A DNA stretch of 64,000 nt, taken from NCBI RefSeq assembly GCF_040954645.1, contig NC_092806.1:147774429-147838428 (forward strand), written 5' to 3'. The position numbers were made by a program, and so were the translations under genes. This document shows, piece after piece, positions 11,453 through 21,700 of this stretch; the first letter of the stretch is position 1, and each line of letters starts with the position of its first letter. The stretch comes from Diabrotica undecimpunctata (Eukaryota > Arthropoda > Insecta > Coleoptera > Chrysomelidae). The notes beneath the pieces are model-generated. The model worked only from the letters and a program-made list of their open reading frames with translations. It was not told where the DNA came from and made no database searches.

Positions 11453-14060
11453 ATGCATTCAGTAAGTTTTCATCCCCATAACTTTAATTTATAAAAGTTT
11501 TCCATTATTCTTATTATTTTTAGATTGTAATTTTTACTTTCTTTGTAATTGGTATGGTACTCGCTGGCCATGGACACGTAAGTAATATTAAATATTGAAA
11601 GGAAACATTTAAATGAATATTTCGTTGTGTTATTTATAATAGTTTTGCATGTTTCTACTAATATAAGAAACTAACTAATATCTAACAGCAACTAATAGCT
11701 AACGAACATGTATTTTGTATCTTACGTTAATCATTTTATGTATTTTATTAATATATCGCTGATATTACTAATTTTATAAGCATATTTATTTATTATATTA
11801 CTTACTAATTATTGTTTACTAACTAACTAATTAACTAATACTCTGAACTAACTATACTAACAAAAATTAACTAAATAACACAAAACAATTATTATTTCGT
11901 AGGTTTTGTAAATATTGGTAAGACACTCATTGAAGACTGTAAATTTGTACAAACCTGGTAACGGTTTATTCTGCCTGAGATGTTGATTTGGTATTAAGTA
12001 AAATAATTTTTTGTCTTAGGGTACATAACCACCCAGCCAGAAACTAATTCTATATATTGGATTTTACAAAAGGATGAAACTTTTCTTGTCCATGGAGTGA
12101 TAAGTTCATTTTAATTAACAATATAAAGTAGACCTCAGACAGGTTAAATATAAACATTAGGGGAAAACCTAAAGAACCAATAAAAGGGTACTTTTACACT
12201 AGTATTTTCGTTTTTCTGATTAATAATAAATAATCGTATAATTTTCTATCTAAAACCAGCTTACGGTAATAAATTAATAAGCCATCATCTATATTCTGAG
12301 CACTTAAAGAGAATGTGGTCTAGGTTTTAATTTCTATTAGAAACTTAACAGTGATTACTTTCAAGTTTTTAATTTTACGGATCATGTTGGATTTGTTGCT
12401 CTTTAATATAATAATGGACGAAATAATACAAGCAAAACGTCGAGGTCATGGTTACAGAAAGGGGAACACAGAAATCCAAATATTATGTTATGCAGACGAT
12501 GCTGCATTAATCTCCGAGACAGAATACAAACTCCAAAGATTAACAAACTTCTTCAATACAACAGCCAAGAAATACAATATGATAATATTAGCAGAAAAAA
12601 CTAAATGTATGACAACATCTAAATACCCACTACGATCTTAACTCGAAATTGATGGGAAAATAATAAAGCAGGAAGCAAGGTAGATATCTAAGAATAGATA
12701 TAACTAGTTAAGGAGATCTTGAAGAAGAAGTACGACAAGCAAGCTTAAAAGCAAGTAAAGCGGCAAAATCTCTTAGGCAAGTAAATTGACACAATCTGGA
12801 AGAACAAACACCTAAGACAACCCACAAAAACAAGAATCTATAAAGCAGAAATTAGACCTATATCAACATACACGGCGCAGACAAGACCTGACACATCTAA
12901 AACGAGACGACTAATAGAAACAACAGAGATGAAAATACTCCGACGAATATCAGGGAAAAGTCTGTTGGATAGAGAGAGAAGCGAAAACATAAGAAAACCA
13001 TGCACTATAGAAAACATAAATGGATAAGTGAAAAAACTGAAACAGGAGTGGAACGAACACATTACTAGAATGACAGAGGATAGGATAGTACGAATAGCAC
13101 GAGATAAGTCACCAAATGGACGAAGAAGTATTGGCAGACCAAGAAAAAGATGTTGCGACAATTTGAACAATTTAGAAGGTTAATATTGAGGAAGAAACAG
13201 GCTTTAAAGCCTATATACAAGAAGGAAGAAGATAAAGAAAAAGAATATCATGTTGGATTTGTAAAAACATACTGTTGCAACAAATTAAGCTATCTTCTTA
13301 TCGTTCTTGTGTGGGTATGTTTACTTGTTCTTTAATCGGTAATTCGAAATTTATTTCTTACTTCATTTCTATGCCTTCTTTAGTAACTTTATCTGCAATT
13401 TCATTGTTTGTTATTCATGCGTATGCTTTGATCCAGAGAAATTTAATATTTTAATTTTGATCTTGTATATTTTTATAATGACTTGGAAGCTAAAAAATGA
13501 TTGGAAAAATTGAAGTTGGATATTAAATTTTTAGGATCTAAAATGGAAACAAAAAAGGCAATTATATTCTTGCAATCTTTTTGTTTTACTGATTCTAGTG
13601 CTTTTTGAATTAACATTTCTATGCTTTCTTTGGTAATTTTATCTAAAAATTTATTTTTTATTCCTGTTGTTTTAAAATTATAGCTTAATATTAGCAATAA
13701 TCTTGCTATTCCGGTTTTTAGGATAACGCTCACTACAAATTTGAGTATGGCGTTCATGATCCTCACACCCACGACCACAAATCACAGCATGAACACAGAC
13801 ATGGCCATGATGTCACTGGAGGTTACACCCTCAAAGAAGCCGATGGAACTCACAGAGTTGTCAAATACAAATCTTCACCTCATAACGGATTCGAAGCTGT
13901 CGTTGAAAGGGTAGGTCACGCCCAACATCCTGCTCACTACGGTCATGGTCATGGGCATGGTGGACATGGCCATGGTGGGCACGGTGGAGCTACCAGCTAC
14001 GTTGGTGTTACACACTGGGCGAACCAAGGAAGCGAAGGAGGGCACGGTCATGGATACTAA
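11453..14060 (+). CDS. Gene B: histidine-rich RR-2 cuticular protein, 3 exons, 133 aa
   Basis: Exons 11453-11461 (Met-His-Ser), 11524-11577 (IVIFTFFVIGMVLAGHGH) and 13722-14060; introns are phase 0 with GT-AG ends. Intron 1 is 62 nt; intron 2 is 2144 nt and holds a LINE-d copy plus RNase H-like remnants. Residues 1-17 are the signal peptide, 26-86 the RR-2 chitin-binding domain, and 89-110 a Gly-His repeat followed by ATSYVGVTHWANQGSEGG and GHGY. The mature part has about 25 His in 116 residues. It differs from gene A mainly in the signal peptide, Tyr-70 for His and the C terminus, and exon 3 is almost identical to gene C. All three exons are intact, so the gene is probably functional. Cuticular location and chitin binding follow from the family. 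Confidence 0.93.
12340..13260 (+). mobile_element. LINE-d reverse transcriptase fragment inside intron 2 of gene B
   Basis: The open frame 12351-12641 contains LLFNIIMDEIIQAKRRGHGY, EIQILCYADDAALISETEYK (catalytic YADD) and AEKTKCMTTSKYPLR. After a stop the sequence continues in broken frames: IYKAEIRPISTYTAQTRPDT, RRLIETTEMKILRRISGKSL, EWNEHITRMTEDRIVRIARD, PNGRRSIGRPRKRW. The 5' half is missing. It lies in the same orientation as the gene and does not disturb the splice sites. A second LINE-d copy is at 61370-61850. Confidence 0.85.
13340..13700 (-). pseudogene. Two RNase H-like retrotransposon remnants, antisense in gene B intron 2
   Basis: The minus strand at 13340-13460 reads NNEIADKVTKEGIEM and at 13560-13700 GIKNKFLDKITKESIEM. 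Both resemble the GIKGNE-AD-LAKE end of LINE-encoded RNase H domains. They look like two decayed copies of the same piece. The evidence is short and the call tentative. Confidence 0.4.
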
Positions 14061-14104
14061 ATGTTTTATTTATAGATTTTTTTACTTTTGTTATATTTAT
14101 GAAA

Positions 14105-14110
14105 AATAAA
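14105..14110 (+). promoter_or_regulatory. Polyadenylation signal AATAAA of gene B
   Basis: AATAAA lies 45 nt past the stop codon of gene B and upstream of the LINE-c insertion, so the 3' end signal is intact. Confidence 0.7.
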
Positions 14111-14172
14111 TGATGTTTTAAATTAGTTTGTCTCTCTTGTGCTTAAATTTCAACAGGTAAACTTAATTAAAT

Positions 14173-14713
14173 GGAATACAAAAGAAATAGCTACTAGAAT
14201 TGGTCAAGAAAATACAGCAATACGTCAACTGAATAGTATACTTTGGAATAACCACATCACCCGAAACACAAAAATTAGGATATACAAAAGTATCATAGAA
14301 AGCATTGCTACATATGGTTCAGAGCTTTGGGTAATAAATAAAAATGACGCATCCAAAATAAAAGCAATGGAAATGAATTATTGGAGAAGATGTTGCCAAT
14401 TCACTAGAAGAGATAGAGTAAGGAATACTGAAATCAGAGAGCGTATGGGCATAGACATTGACGTCCTGGAAACTATAGAATGCAAAAGGCTAAAATGGTA
14501 TGGCCATGTAGAAAGGATGAATGATCAACGATGGCCAAAGAGAATGTTACAGTGTATCCCCACCAACCGCAGGAAAAAGGGAAGACCAAGAAGATCGTGG
14601 AGACAAGAAATAAAAGGTGCAATGGAAGATAGGGGTCTACAAGTAGATGACTGGAACGATCGCAAGCGTTGGAAGCTAGGTTGCGAGATACGGCGGCAGC
14701 TGTAATAAACTCG

Positions 14714-14775
<62 letters not shown>
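14173..14775 (+). mobile_element. LINE-c, 5'-truncated, with 15-bp target-site duplication
   Basis: The copy encodes only the C-terminal region of the element: TRIGQENTAIRQLNSILW, IATYGSELWVINKNDASKIK, RRCCQFTRRDRVRNTEI, KRLKWYGHVERMNDQRWPKR, KKGRPRRSWRQEIKGAMED, DDWNDRKRWKLGCEIRRQL and a stop. It ends in a (TA)n run. The 15-nt word TAAACTTAATTAAAT occurs at 14158-14172 and again at 14775-14789, directly flanking the insert, which is a good target-site duplication. The frame is uninterrupted, suggesting a fairly young insertion. It sits about 60 bp beyond the polyadenylation signal of gene B in the same orientation. Confidence 0.88.
14715..14775. repeat. (TA)n tail of LINE-c
   Basis: About 30 TA units directly follow the LINE-c 3' end (TCGTTATATA...). 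The same arrangement is seen at 32858-32909, so the array is probably the element's own 3' tail. Confidence 0.85.
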
Positions 14776-14782
<7 letters not shown>

Positions 14783-15084
14783 TAATTAAATAATATTAAT
14801 GTTTTTTTACGAACTTGCCTTTTTAATATTCACTTTAAATTTGACTTAAAATATTATGACAAGACAGTGTGACTTCATGACATGAAAACTATAATGACAA
14901 TGTTATTCTTAATATTATTGAGGGAAAAATGAAAAAAATCATTATTGTTATATTTGTTTGCATTCCTGCATATTCCCTGTATGGATTTATTTGCAATATA
15001 AGATATATAACGAAATTCTAAATAAAATCATTCCTGAGATCTGGTGTTACTACAACGAGTGCGGACGTAATGAAAAGAATATAG

Positions 15085-16445
15085 ACAAATTGTGGCAGTT
15101 ATTTTTACAGACGATCTATTAGAAATTATTGTGACGTACACAAATTGTGAAATAGGCATTAAAAAAGTTCGCTTTTGTTCTGAAGAACGTTATCTTCAAC
15201 CAACAAACCTCGATGAAATTCGCGCTTTATTGGGATTACTTTATCTCAGTGGTGTCTTGAAATCTTCAAATTTTACGACTAACGATTTATGGTCTCAGCA
15301 GTTTGGTCAGCCTGTTTTTAGAGCTACGATGTTCTAAAATCGTTTTGAATTTTTAATTTCATTCCTTAGGTTTAATGATAAAACCACAAAATTAAGAAGA
15401 AAGGCAAAAGACAAATTTTTTGCGGTTAGAGAAGTTTGGGACATCTTCGAGGGCAGGTGTAGACAGATGTACACCCCGTCCGAATATGTCACGATTGATG
15501 AAAGTTTGTTAGGTTTTAGAGGTAGATGTCCATTTAAAATGTACATTTCTAATAAACCTGACAAATATAGGCTCAAAATAGTAACAATTTGTGATGCTAT
15601 GACATATTACATGTGTTCAGCCAAGCCTTACGTGGGAAAAGAAGTCCGTTGTTCACAATATTCAATTCCAACACAATATGTACTGCATCTTACAAGTGAT
15701 ATATGGAACCAATAAAAATTGCACCATGGATAACTGGTTCACTTCGTATCAAGTATCGGAAGTTTTAAGAAAAAAGGCCTTACTGTAGTGGGAACGCTTA
15801 GAAAAAACAAGCTAGAAATACCACGACAACTAACTGAAACAAAAGGAAAACAAGTTTCATCATCTCTATTTGCTTTTGACGAGAAAAACACTTTAGTGTC
15901 ATTCGTTCTAAAAAAAAATAAAAACGTCATTCTTTTATCGTCTATACATACTCAAGATGATGTAGGTGAAGAATCGAAAAAGCCAGAGATAATCTTATTC
16001 TACAATAGTACAAAAGGTGGTGTAGATACGTTTGATCAACTCTGCCATTTACCAACAGTCGCCAGAAAAACTTGCAGATGCCATTGCGAATTTTCTATGG
16101 CCTGTTGGATATTGCAGGAGTCATCAGTTATGTCATACATAAACTAAATGTTAGTAAACCACTGTCTTCATCAAACTATCTAAAGGAGCTGTCGTTCATT
16201 TTGGTTAAATATTATTTAAAAGAATGGATGTATAATAATCACTTGCCAAGACAAATCCGCAGCAGTATCAAAGACTTTGAAAATTGTAAAGATGAACAAA
16301 TAATAGAACAAAAGCCCCAAGGTTCAATGGATCGCTGTGACTTTTGCCCAAGAAGCAAAAACCGAAAAGCGCGCGATAAATGTGAGCACTGCTCAAAAAT
16401 GATCTGCGCCGAACACCCCCTGTGCATTTGCAGCGACTGCAAGTA
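15085..16445 (+). pseudogene. piggyBac-type transposase, frameshifted
   Basis: PiggyBac transposases cut and paste DNA at TTAA sites using three Asp residues. Seen in order: NLDEIRALLGLLYLSGVLKS, DLWSQQFGQPVFRATM, a stop at 15335, RFEFLISFLRFNDKTTK, SEYVTIDESLLGFRGRCPFK (first Asp, near 15496), KPDKYRLKIVTICDA, after a frame change CTMDNWFTSYQVSEVLRKK (second Asp, near 15735), VVGTLRKNKLEIP, NSTKGGVDTFDQL (third Asp, near 16025) and a C-terminal Cys-rich domain (16333-16440): RCDFCPRSKNR, KCEHCSKMICAEHP, CICSDC. All three Asp codons survive but at least four frame breaks make it inactive. The N-terminal part is missing and no TTAA-flanked inverted repeats were identified. Confidence 0.88.
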
Positions 16446-16491
16446 AATTACTTTTTGTTTATAAAAGTGTATCTTTTGGGTTGTTGTGTGT

Positions 16492-16947
16492 TGTCATCGA
16501 ATGCGATAGTCTGTGGACTAGTACGCATTGCGATGCGCATCGCCCCGCATCGAATTTTCCCATTGGCTCTTGACCTGGAAATCCCTATTTATCACTCGAA
16601 CAGCGCATATAAATATTGGCGATTTTCAGGTCAGCCAGGTCAATTCCTCACGGACTCTCCGAGAGCTTAGTGCTCTCGGGGCTCTGCTTCCTGCATTTAT
16701 TTTCCATACTCTGTGGCTGAGAATTGTTTCAACTTAACTTGGTGTTTTTATTTCGACGAAGAAATTGTCATGTAAGAAATATCTTGCCTTTTTCAAGGCA
16801 AGACACCGAAGATAAATATTTTCCAAGTCCATAACCCGAAAATGGACTTAAGTAGAGGAGCTCTCGACAGTATATTGGAAGCCCTCTACAGAGCACCCGG
16901 GGATATCAGAAGGTGGTTAGACCCTTAATTGTTCCCCCGAGGTGACA
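16492..16947 (+). repeat. 5' LTR of the non-autonomous element (456 bp)
   Basis: Begins TGTCATCGA and ends GGTGACA. Contains a TATAAATA box at 16608-16615, a 14-bp palindrome GCGATGCGCATCGC at 16530-16543, an 8-bp stem-loop at 16659-16679 and a 9-bp stem with 4-nt loop at 16782-16803. These are largely preserved in the 3' LTR. Confidence 0.87.
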
Positions 16948-16965
16948 TGGCGCCCGACAACGTGG
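16948..16965 (+). promoter_or_regulatory. Primer-binding site, tRNA-Lys-like
   Basis: TGGCGCCCGACAACGTGG starts immediately after the 5' LTR. It begins with TGG, complementary to a tRNA 3' CCA, and resembles Lys-tRNA primer sites. The exact tRNA is inferred. Confidence 0.75.
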
Positions 16966-17540
16966 TTAAAATCCGAACCCACAACCCAGCTCGAATTCAC
17001 AGAAGGCAACACACCATTGACTTCTTCATAGGTTGAAGTCAAGAGAATAATGGGGAGAAGCACGTAGTGTTAGAAAGCAATACTCTAACACTCCGACATC
17101 GAGGCCTTCTGCAGACCTGATTCCTTCGACGTGTAGACACCTTTGACGAGCCAGGTGTCTTCGAAGTTAGAAGCCCCAGTTGCCGATGGAAGTCCCAGAG
17201 TAGACCCAGTCATCGCCCCCTACCGAAAGTGGTCGGACGACCACGTAGGCTTCGGCACACTGGTACCCTACAAAACCCCGTTGGATATGGCAGATGGGAT
17301 CCGGACGACGGAAAAAAAGGAGAACCCGTTGAAGGAGTTGGCACACCGACCGAGGATGGACCTGTAGGAGCTTGAGATGCCGTCATCACCACCGACCTCC
17401 CCCTGTAGGTAGTGCAGGGTTGTGTGAATTATTTTGAACATTTTTTACTTGTATTTTTATGCATATTTTCTTGTGTATTTTCACATGTATTTTTATTGTA
17501 TTTTTTATTCAATAAATATTTTTCCCAGCCGCAGAGTCTC

Positions 17541-17554
17541 CAGAGGAGGGGGGA
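17541..17554 (+). promoter_or_regulatory. Polypurine tract
   Basis: CAGAGGAGGGGGGA lies immediately before the 3' LTR, as expected for plus-strand priming. Confidence 0.75.
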
Positions 17555-17987
17555 TGTCATAGAATTCGATTGTCTGTGGACTAGTACGCATTGCGATGCG
17601 CATCGCCCTGCCTCGAATTTTCCCATTGGCTCTTGACCTGGAAATCCCTATTTATCGCTCGAACAGCGCATATAAATATTGGCGATTTTCAGGTTAATTC
17701 CTCACGGGCTCTCCGAGGGCTTAGTGCTCTCGGGGCTCTGCTTCCTGCATTTATTTTCCATATTCTGTAGCTGAGAATTGTTTCAACTTAACTTGCTGTT
17801 TTTATTTCGACGAAGAAATTGTCATGTAAGAAATATCTTGCCTTTTTCAAGGCAAGACACCGAAGTCGGCATAACCCGAAAATGGACTTAAGTAGAGGAG
17901 CTCTCGACAGTATATTCGAAGCCCTCTACAGAGCACCCGGGGATATCACAAGGTGGTTAGACCCTTAATTGTTCCCCCGAGGTGACA
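17555..17987 (+). repeat. 3' LTR of the non-autonomous element (433 bp)
   Basis: Nearly the same as 16492-16947 but shorter, with deletions near 17693 and 17864 and scattered substitutions. Ends GGTGACA followed by the duplicated GTGT. Confidence 0.87.
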
Positions 17988-17991
17988 GTGT

Positions 17992-18665
17992 CATTACATA
18001 TAAAAAAATTTGTTCAGTTGTTGCATTTTGTCGAAAAACTATCATCAATATTTTTTTATATTTTATCCAGTACCACAGTTTTATTTCAAGTTTCTCATTT
18101 GTTATTTATGCAAAAACATTTTTGTATAAAATTTATGAATATATCTTTTTAACCAAAAATAAAAACACTTTATTTAAAAAATAATGTCCTTTTGTTATTC
18201 TTTATGGCCAGTTATTTTGGAGTCATATACGACGCCACGTTGTTAGTATCGCAACCCTACTTTCACGTTCTTGTTCTAGTGTTAAGATGAAGCTACTTTG
18301 CTACTTATATTTTTTAAATAGCGGATTGAAGACTAATACAGTAATGATACAGTATACGTAGTGTATTTGGAAAGCGAAAAGTCCGCATGGCAATTTAAAG
18401 AATAAAATGCACGACTCAGGCTATTCTTTTTTAACTTTTGTGAATTCTGCAGATCTTAAATGGTACTAAGACCCTTCAGACATCTTGTACATATTATACA
18501 TACATCTACCTATGTTATCTATAAATAAAATCTTTACATTCTTTTATATTAGGCGTATTATTTAAAGTACTAGTTTATAACCTAAAAAGTGTTGTTAGTT
18601 TCGTTAACAATACTAATTATATATTTGGTAAAAATGGAACCAATGAAGCAGATCGTACAAGATTA
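17992..18665. other. Upstream of gene C, nothing recognised
   Basis: AT-rich intergenic DNA between the LTR element and the promoter of gene C. Confidence 0.45.
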
Positions 18666-18671
18666 TTGATA

Positions 18672-18724
18672 TGTCGTAAGTTTTGTAATACAAAGAGTGG
18701 GACAACAATTTTAGATATATAAAC
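18672..18724 (+). promoter_or_regulatory. Promoter of gene C: TGTCGTAA, GTGGGAC, TATA box
   Basis: TGTCGTAA at 18672-18679, GTGGGAC at 18697-18703 and TATATAAAC at 18716-18724; the ATG is at 18790. Order and spacing closely follow gene B. Confidence 0.75.
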
Positions 18725-18789
18725 GACGATCAGGTAGGAAATTGTATTAAATTTTGTTTTACTGTAACAAACACAATAAAAATAATAGC

Positions 18790-21700
18790 ATGAATTCTGT
18801 AAGTATATGCACTTGCTTTAAGAAAGAGTAGCTTTTTAAATAACAATTTATGCATTTTAATATATTTACCTTATCCACTTTTATTTTATTGAATGTAAAG
18901 CTGTTAAATACATGTGGTGTTTATCTTGAATAAATTCGTATAGTTTAACATGTCGTCTGCGGAAGATTTGCTATGATTATATGAACCGTGTCATATGCAA
19001 AAGGTGGTATGTGCAATATAAAAATTTTACAGCAGGCGCATTAATTTGTTTTGTTTTAGCTTGCTAAAAAATACAAAATATTTGTAGCTATTTCTAATAT
19101 CATTTTAGATATAGGCAAGTAATAAAATATATACTTTAATGGAAACATTGGTAATACATTTGTTATTTGCCATTAATTATCAAAACGTAGTATGTGCCAA
19201 TAAAGTTGCACATGTATAATGGGTGGAAAAAATAGTATTTTAAACAAAAGATGAACATGTATTGTTTTTCTGACACCTTTACTATACAAAATGTTAATAT
19301 TATAATGCTAATACAAAATAGTTTATTATAAACTTATAAGTTGTAACTTATTTTTATTCATTTTGTAGGGCCTCCTGACTCTCCTTCTTCTTTAGGTGCC
19401 GTCTTCTTAGCGAAGGTTGGCGATGACCTCTGCAAAGTCTTCCCTATTTGGGCTTTCCTTATTAAACTTTGAAAGTGTAATCCTGTCAAATCTTTGATGT
19501 TGCGCAGCCAGGTCATTTGTCGTCTACCCGGCCCGCGTCTGCCTTCTATTTTCCCTTCTATAATAAGCTGAAGGAAGTTATACCTGTCGTGTCTAAATAT
19601 GTGTCCAAGATAAGACGTTTTACGCTTCTTGACAATTTCTGTGAGTTTACGTACTCTATTTATACGCTTTAAAACTTCTTCATTTCTAACGCGGTCGGTC
19701 CATGGAATTTTCAGCATACGACGAAATACCCACATCTCAAAGCTCTCTAAACGTCGTAACGAGCTGACTGTTAACGTCCAAGCTTCCACGCCGTGTAATA
19801 GTACACTATATACATAACACTTTATCATGCGGTATCGTAGGGACAAATCAAGATTACGGGTAGTGAGTAACTGTCGCATCTTTAAGAAGGTGTTTCTTGC
19901 CTGTTCTATTCTACATTTAACCTCTTGTTCTTGGTCTAAGGTTTCATGTATCCAACAGCCTAGATATTTAAACTTTTTCACTTGTTCAACTAGATTGTTG
20001 TTTACTAGTATGTCTATAACTGGTGTGTGTTTTTTTGAAATTACCATTGTTTTGGTTTTTTTACATTCACCTTAAGGCCGTATAGTTCTCCTTCTCGCAC
20101 TACTTTGGTTAACAAAATTCGTAGTTCTTCTTCACTGCCAACAATCAGTACTGTATCATCGGCATACCTGATATTGTTCACTAGAACAATATTAGGTATG
20201 CTTCATCTAGAGCATGTGCAAAAATGTCCTCTAAGTACAAGTTGAATAATATTGGTGATAGTATACAACCTTATCTAACTCCTCTTTGGATTTTTATGGT
20301 TTCAGTATCACCCATTTCAGTTCTGACAGAGGCGTTTTGGTTCCAGTAGAGTTCACGTATTGTATTAATGTCGTTTGGATCCAGGTTCTTTTTTTGCAAG
20401 CATTCTATGAGCTGATCATGTTTGACTTTGTCAAAAGTCTTTTCATAATCTATAAAGCACAAGTAGACATCTTTTTGTTAATCCCGACACTTTTGCATAA
20501 GGACAATAAAACTGAATAAAGCTTCTCGAGTTCAGATACCGTTTCGAAGGCCAAATTTTTCCGGACCCATATCTTCTTCGCATTTTTTGTAAATTCTGTT
20601 ATGGATAATTTTTAGAAATAGCTTCAGAATATGGGGCATGAGACTTATTAATGGAAAGACGTTACATTTTTTTGCGTAGTTTTTTATACTCTCCGCCAGT
20701 TTTTGATAAAATTCTTGATTGGCGGGTGAAATGAAAGGAATCATACTTCTAATTTCTTTTTTTCTTTGTTCCATTTACAGGCTGCCTTTTCCACCAATTT
20801 AATGTTTAAATTTTCAAAATATTGTGGTGTAACGTTTGGTTTAAACACACGCACTTTGCGCCATGGTGCGACCTCTGAGTACGACGTTTTAACTTCAATT
20901 TGCTTTAAAATGTCTTACTTAGATATTTTCAGCATAACAGTGGGAGATGCCTAGGGTTGAGGTTACTAGAGTAGTTTTTGCAATTTCCATCCAGTTAAAA
21001 AATCTAGTAGGACATTTAATTACAAATGGATTTTTTAAACACGCACTTGCCATTATACGCACCAAATTCATAGATACTCGAGGCTAAGACCTTTTTTGTT
21101 TATTTCAATGCAGCCAAAGTCCCGATCACATGATATGAATGTGTGGCCACTTTGTGGACACTTATGAAATATCTCGTCGAAATATCCTTTGACTACCAGG
21201 GTAATATAAACAGCCAAAAACCCAGATTTTTATTCTGCCCTTCGCAGTTATCGGACCATAGAACCAATTCTCGCTTTGTAGTATTAAGCTGAGCTATAAC
21301 GTAATCATACAAACAACTACCGATTTCGTTACAACCTCGTTTTCCAGCTGTTTCATCCTATAAGTACATAAAACCTTTTCCAGATTATTACAAGTAAACT
21401 GTCGACTATAGTACATCTGCATATGAGTTAATGCTGGTATATATAGCTGCTTTTGTAAATCGTAAGACAGCATACATACATCAGACTAAGAACTTTTGCA
21501 ATCTACTATGTTTTGGGACATTATTTTTTGAGCGCTCTCTGTTTTAGGTTGGTGTAATTTTCTTTAGTTCGAATTCATTTTTTTCCACGGGGGTCTTACT
21601 AGCAGCTATAGAAATTTTGTACTGGTCGCAAGTAGGACAGGTGAATACTCTTGGAGCTCCGAAGGCTAAACTAAATTCTTTGTTGAGAATTTCATTAAAC

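Larger units (their letters stand above)
16492..17987 (+). mobile_element. Complete non-autonomous LTR retrotransposon (1496 bp), 4-bp TSD
   Basis: Two direct LTRs flank a 607-bp interior that has a primer-binding site and a polypurine tract but no gag or pol domain. The host sequence GTGT is duplicated at 16488-16491 and 17988-17991, as expected for Gypsy-type integration. This is the structure of a TRIM/LARD-like element mobilised by a relative. It is clearly more GC-rich than its surroundings. The interior open frame 17143-17367 has no recognised domain. The LTRs differ by small deletions, so the insertion is not recent. Confidence 0.88.

Noticed and set aside
17143..17367. 74-codon frame inside the non-autonomous LTR element
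   Set aside because: No gag or pol motif; the higher GC content of the element favours chance open frames.
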